64,000 nt of DNA from assembly GCA_005223125.1 (NCBI GenBank), contig NJBH01000011.1, positions 1 to 64,000 of the forward strand. Reading direction: 5' to 3'. Made by a program: the position numbers and the translations under genes. Positions 61,076-64,000 of this stretch are shown here, one piece after another. The notes under the pieces are model-generated. The model searched no databases. It was not told the origin of the DNA and saw only the letters and a program-made list of their open reading frames with translations. Each line of letters starts with the position of its first letter. Position 1 is the first letter of the stretch. The stretch comes from Promethearchaeota archaeon Loki_b32 (GTDB taxonomy: Archaea; Asgardarchaeota; Lokiarchaeia; Sigyniarchaeales; SOKP01).

Positions 61076-62215
61076 ATGGTAGAAAAAGCAATAGAACAAG
61101 CGCAACAACGTTCATCAGATGATATTCTATATATTAAAGCTGATATTCTCAAGAGTTTTATGAAAGATGTTTTTATAAGTCTCAAAGTTCCAGAACAACA
61201 TGCTGAAATTATTGCAGATGTACTTATAACATCAGATTTAGAAGGCATTGACTCTCATGGAATCCAGCGATGTAAAATGTACTATGATCGGATACGAGAG
61301 GGAATTTATAATCCTAAAACAGAGATAGAAATTGTTAATGATAACAAATCTACTGCCGTTATTGATGGAAAATGTGGTATGGGACATGTAATTGCTTATA
61401 AAGCTATGAAATTAGCAATTGAAAAAGCAAAAAAATACGGTCTTGGTGCTGTAGCAGTTCGCAATAGCACTCACTTTGGGATTGCCGGATATTATTCACT
61501 AATGGCAATAAAAGAAGGAATGATAGGTTTTGTTACTACAAATACACGACCATCAGTTCCACCTACATTTGGTGTTGAGCCAATGTTGGGTACAAATCCT
61601 CTAACATACGGAGCACCTACTGATGAGAGTTTTCCTTTTTTATTAGATTGTGCTACATCAATTATTCAAAGAGGTAAAGTGGAGGTTTATAATCGTATTC
61701 ACAAACCACTTCCAAGTGGAGTAATCATTTCTAATAATGGTAATTCTAAAACAGATCCTAATGTAGTTTTAGATAAATTGGTTAAACGTTCTGCTGCATT
61801 ATTGCCTCTAGGAGGCGAAGGTGAGGATACTTCTGGTCATAAAGGATATGGATATGGTACTTTTGCGGAGATCTTATCTTCAGCATTACAAGATGGAGTA
61901 TATCTTAAAGACACTGCAGGGGTCATTGAAGATGGTCAAAAAAAGTTAAAAGTAGGACATTTCTTCTTAGCTATTAATATCCAAAATTTCATTCCAATTG
62001 AGAAATTTCAGAATATATCTGGTAATATCATGCGAGATTTGAGAAGTTCTAAGAAAGCGCCAGGGAAAGAAAAAATCTACACTGCCGGGGAAAAAGAATA
62101 TAATACTGAAGCTGAAAGAAGAAAAAATGGTATTCCGGTAAATAAAAGCATACAAAAAGATATTAAAACTATGCAAAACGAACTGGGATTGAATAATTAT
62201 AATTTTTCATTTTAA
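61076..62215 (+). CDS. Ldh2/malate dehydrogenase-family oxidoreductase, copy 2
   Basis: A 379-residue paralogue of 39068-40174, with DSHGIQRCKMYYDRI, NSTHFGIAGYYSLMAI, TNPLTYGAPTDE and GHKGYGYGTFAEILS. It has an 11-residue N-terminal addition (VEKAIEQAQQRS) compared with copy 1 and scattered substitutions around TNPLT and NTRPS, so specificity may differ. ATG at 61076. It is convergent with the CDF transporter; only 13 bp separate the stop codons. Confidence 0.88.
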   Translation: MVEKAIEQAQQRSSDDILYIKADILKSFMKDVFISLKVPEQHAEIIADVLITSDLEGIDSHGIQRCKMYYDRIREGIYNPKTEIEIVNDNKSTAVIDGKCGMGHVIAYKAMKLAIEKAKKYGLGAVAVRNSTHFGIAGYYSLMAIKEGMIGFVTTNTRPSVPPTFGVEPMLGTNPLTYGAPTDESFPFLLDCATSIIQRGKVEVYNRIHKPLPSGVIISNNGNSKTDPNVVLDKLVKRSAALLPLGGEGEDTSGHKGYGYGTFAEILSSALQDGVYLKDTAGVIEDGQKKLKVGHFFLAINIQNFIPIEKFQNISGNIMRDLRSSKKAPGKEKIYTAGEKEYNTEAERRKNGIPVNKSIQKDIKTMQNELGLNNYNFSF

Positions 62216-62228
62216 TTTACAGTAGATA

Positions 62229-63668
62229 TCAAAAGAAGATTCCTTTTTTTTGTTCTTCAATTGGCTCAGAATGAAGAAAGATCGTATCTAAATTATCAAT
62301 CCCCAATTTATCTCTTATTTTAGTTTCTAATTCAGAAATATATTCATGAGCTTGTGAAATATTTAATGAACCATCAAAAAATACATGAAGCTCTAAAACA
62401 CAATAATCTAATGTGGCCCAAAATTCTAATTCATGATATCCCTTAACATGAGAATGAGCTCTTAAAACTTCTTCTACATTCTCGCTTATTTGTTGTATCA
62501 TTTCTGGTCCTACATCCGCACATTTTATTTGATCTGGTATAGAAACTTCACTTTGAGTATGACCTTCTATATGTGTGATAACTCTTGATATAAGAGGTGC
62601 TTGTTTTTTTATCTCATCTTCAAAATGAGAGGATAGCTTATGAGCTTCCATAAGTGAAAGCTTTTCATCGACCAACACAACTAAAGAAATAAAGTATTCA
62701 TTTTTAATACGAAAAATGTTAAGATCTTTAAAGTTTATTATTTTTGGGTATTCAGATTTCATTGAGAAAATCAAATTTATTAATCCTTCACCAATTGATT
62801 TTTCACTTGCTATAGGATTCATCTCAACGATACAATCCACTTCATATAGAGGAAAGATCTTTTCATTCATGGTTCTTATGGACTTAATAATTTCATTGGC
62901 ATGGACAATAGAAATATGATCCTCCACAGATAAATGTACCTCTAAAAATAATGATTTACCACTCGTTCGTATTTTTATATCATGTACACCAATAACATGA
63001 TCTAAAACAAAGATTTTTTGCCTTAATTCTTCAATAATTAATAAATTTATAGGATTTGTATCAGTAAGTTCTTTTACTCCTGTTTTGGCTAATTTAAATG
63101 CTCCAAATATAATCCAAATAGATATTATTATACTAAGTACAGGATCGACAAATGATACATTAAAAAAAGCAAATATAAGACTTAATATTACAATAATTGC
63201 TCTCATTGAATCTTGAAACAGATTTAACCCTTGAATCTCCATAGTCAAGCTTTTTTGTTGTTTTCCTTTTGAAATAAGAATTCTTGAGAATACCAAATTA
63301 ACCATAAAGGAGATTATTAATATAATTAAACCAATTTCTGGGTTTACAATTTCATATTTACTTGTCAATATTGCTTGAATAGCGTTGTAAATTAATAAAA
63401 CATAAATATTCATTAGGATGATTCCTTGAATTAGGGCACCTAAAGAATCTGTTTTCTTATGACCATACATATGTTCATAATCCGCAGGTTTTTGACTGTG
63501 ATACAAAGAATATAAAGTTATACAGACGAATAATATATCAGTAAGAGTATCTGCTGTCTCAGAGAGAAAACTTAAACTCCCGGTAATTAAAACACCAATT
63601 ACTTTTAATAAAGACTGAAAAAGCACTACAAAAACAGTTAAAAATCCAAATTTGATTTTAATATCCAT
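62229..63668 (-). CDS. Cation diffusion facilitator with extended cytoplasmic tail
   Basis: A 479-residue metal/proton antiporter. The first 200 residues have six helices with metal-site acids SETADTLTDIL in helix 2 and GHKKTDS in the loop to helix 3. The usual cytoplasmic dimerisation domain (ferredoxin-like, DHVIGVHDIKIRTSG) is followed by two more copies of that fold (FKDLNIFRIKNEYFISLVVL and KGYHELEFWATLDYCVLELH), making the tail three times the normal size. Likely metals are Zn, Mn or Fe. ATG at 63668. Confidence 0.9.
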   Translation of the reverse strand: MDIKIKFGFLTVFVVLFQSLLKVIGVLITGSLSFLSETADTLTDILFVCITLYSLYHSQKPADYEHMYGHKKTDSLGALIQGIILMNIYVLLIYNAIQAILTSKYEIVNPEIGLIILIISFMVNLVFSRILISKGKQQKSLTMEIQGLNLFQDSMRAIIVILSLIFAFFNVSFVDPVLSIIISIWIIFGAFKLAKTGVKELTDTNPINLLIIEELRQKIFVLDHVIGVHDIKIRTSGKSLFLEVHLSVEDHISIVHANEIIKSIRTMNEKIFPLYEVDCIVEMNPIASEKSIGEGLINLIFSMKSEYPKIINFKDLNIFRIKNEYFISLVVLVDEKLSLMEAHKLSSHFEDEIKKQAPLISRVITHIEGHTQSEVSIPDQIKCADVGPEMIQQISENVEEVLRAHSHVKGYHELEFWATLDYCVLELHVFFDGSLNISQAHEYISELETKIRDKLGIDNLDTIFLHSEPIEEQKKGIFF

Positions 63669-64000
63669 CTCTCAACAGTTTTTAATGAGTATTGAATTTT
63701 TAATTTATTAGAAATTAATAATAAAAAAGGTTTATAAATAATTATCTTTAACTAAAATCTACTCATCGTAGATATTACATATTGGAAATTTCATGCTTTT
63801 TTTAAGTTTTAAAACAAAAAGTCATTTTATTAAATCAAATAACTAAATAGACATTTATGTTGATAATATTTTAGTATTTTCACTCTTTTTAAAAATTGGA
63901 CTAATGAAGTTATAAATGAAGTATTTATTTTCTATTAATTATACAAATTTCAGCAATTTAAAAGTAAAAGAAAATTATGGTGGATCATAAGAATTCCAAG
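63669..64000. other. Gene-free end of window
   Basis: AT-rich spacer. A TTTATAAATAATTA stretch near 63731-63744 could be the promoter of the CDF gene on the minus strand. I see no coding frame, structured RNA or repeat in the remaining bases. Confidence 0.5.

Noticed and set aside
1-64000. CRISPR array, tRNA or rRNA genes
   Set aside because: I found no regularly spaced short repeats with unique spacers and no convincing tRNA cloverleaf or rRNA stretch.

Overview
The window is strongly AT-rich, gene-dense archaeal chromosome. Several features point to an Asgard (Promethearchaeota), most likely Lokiarchaeia-like, host; this is an inference from gene content, not a phylogenetic result. They are: two longin-like domain proteins of the kind abundant in Asgard genomes, an archaeal 7S SRP RNA, archaeal-type S10, a decayed TFB and a decayed Hef helicase, a methylene-H4MPT-type dehydrogenase, a RING-like mini-protein and TATA/BRE-like promoters.

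Layout. 0-4 kb: oligoendopeptidase F and a fused GMP synthase. 4-10 kb: a redox and one-carbon cluster, with an orphan N-terminal-domain protein, an MtdA/MtdB-like dehydrogenase carrying the same N-terminal domain, NfnA, and a fusion of an FrhB-like F420 domain to NfnB. 10-15 kb: three tandem glutamate dehydrogenases, followed by abutting 3' fragments of a permease and of a glutamate synthase. 15-26 kb: Lrp regulator, SLC13/ArsB-type permease, longin protein, small zinc and coiled-coil proteins, MBL hydrolase, three copies of one membrane-protein tail, a saccharopine/lysine dehydrogenase, two tiny ORFs with in-frame TGA and matching downstream hairpins (candidate selenoproteins), and a nucleotide-sugar dehydrogenase. 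26-35 kb: response regulator, Bud23-like methyltransferase, radical SAM protein, a pseudoknot-like RNA, S10, bactofilin, inositol-phosphatase family protein, two URO-D-fold methyltransferase-like proteins and a 3-methyladenine glycosylase. 35-43 kb: three V4R-like paralogues, SRP RNA, small zinc proteins, an Ldh2-type dehydrogenase and a second longin protein. 43-47 kb: a gene graveyard (TFB, Hef and other broken ORFs) plus the second copy of a structured RNA. 47-55 kb: a large HerA-like protein with a degenerate P-loop and helix-hairpin-helix, a GNAT/membrane fusion and a PP-loop enzyme. 55-60 kb: an insertion sequence next to a repeat-rich surface-protein gene flanked by similar termini. 60-64 kb: GNAT-like protein, second Ldh2-type enzyme and a CDF transporter.

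Themes. (1) At least four genes (rpsJ, the third GDH, one V4R-like, one URO-D-like) have no ATG/GTG/TTG at the position homology demands, but an ATA, ATC or ATT there, three of them with a clear Shine-Dalgarno-like stretch. (2) Gene 3' ends are repeatedly found as truncated copies, twice back-to-back with another truncated gene. (3) Two copies of an unidentified structured RNA share a 22-nt identical core. (4) Electron-transfer genes suggest coupling of F420, NAD(P)H and ferredoxin to C1 metabolism.
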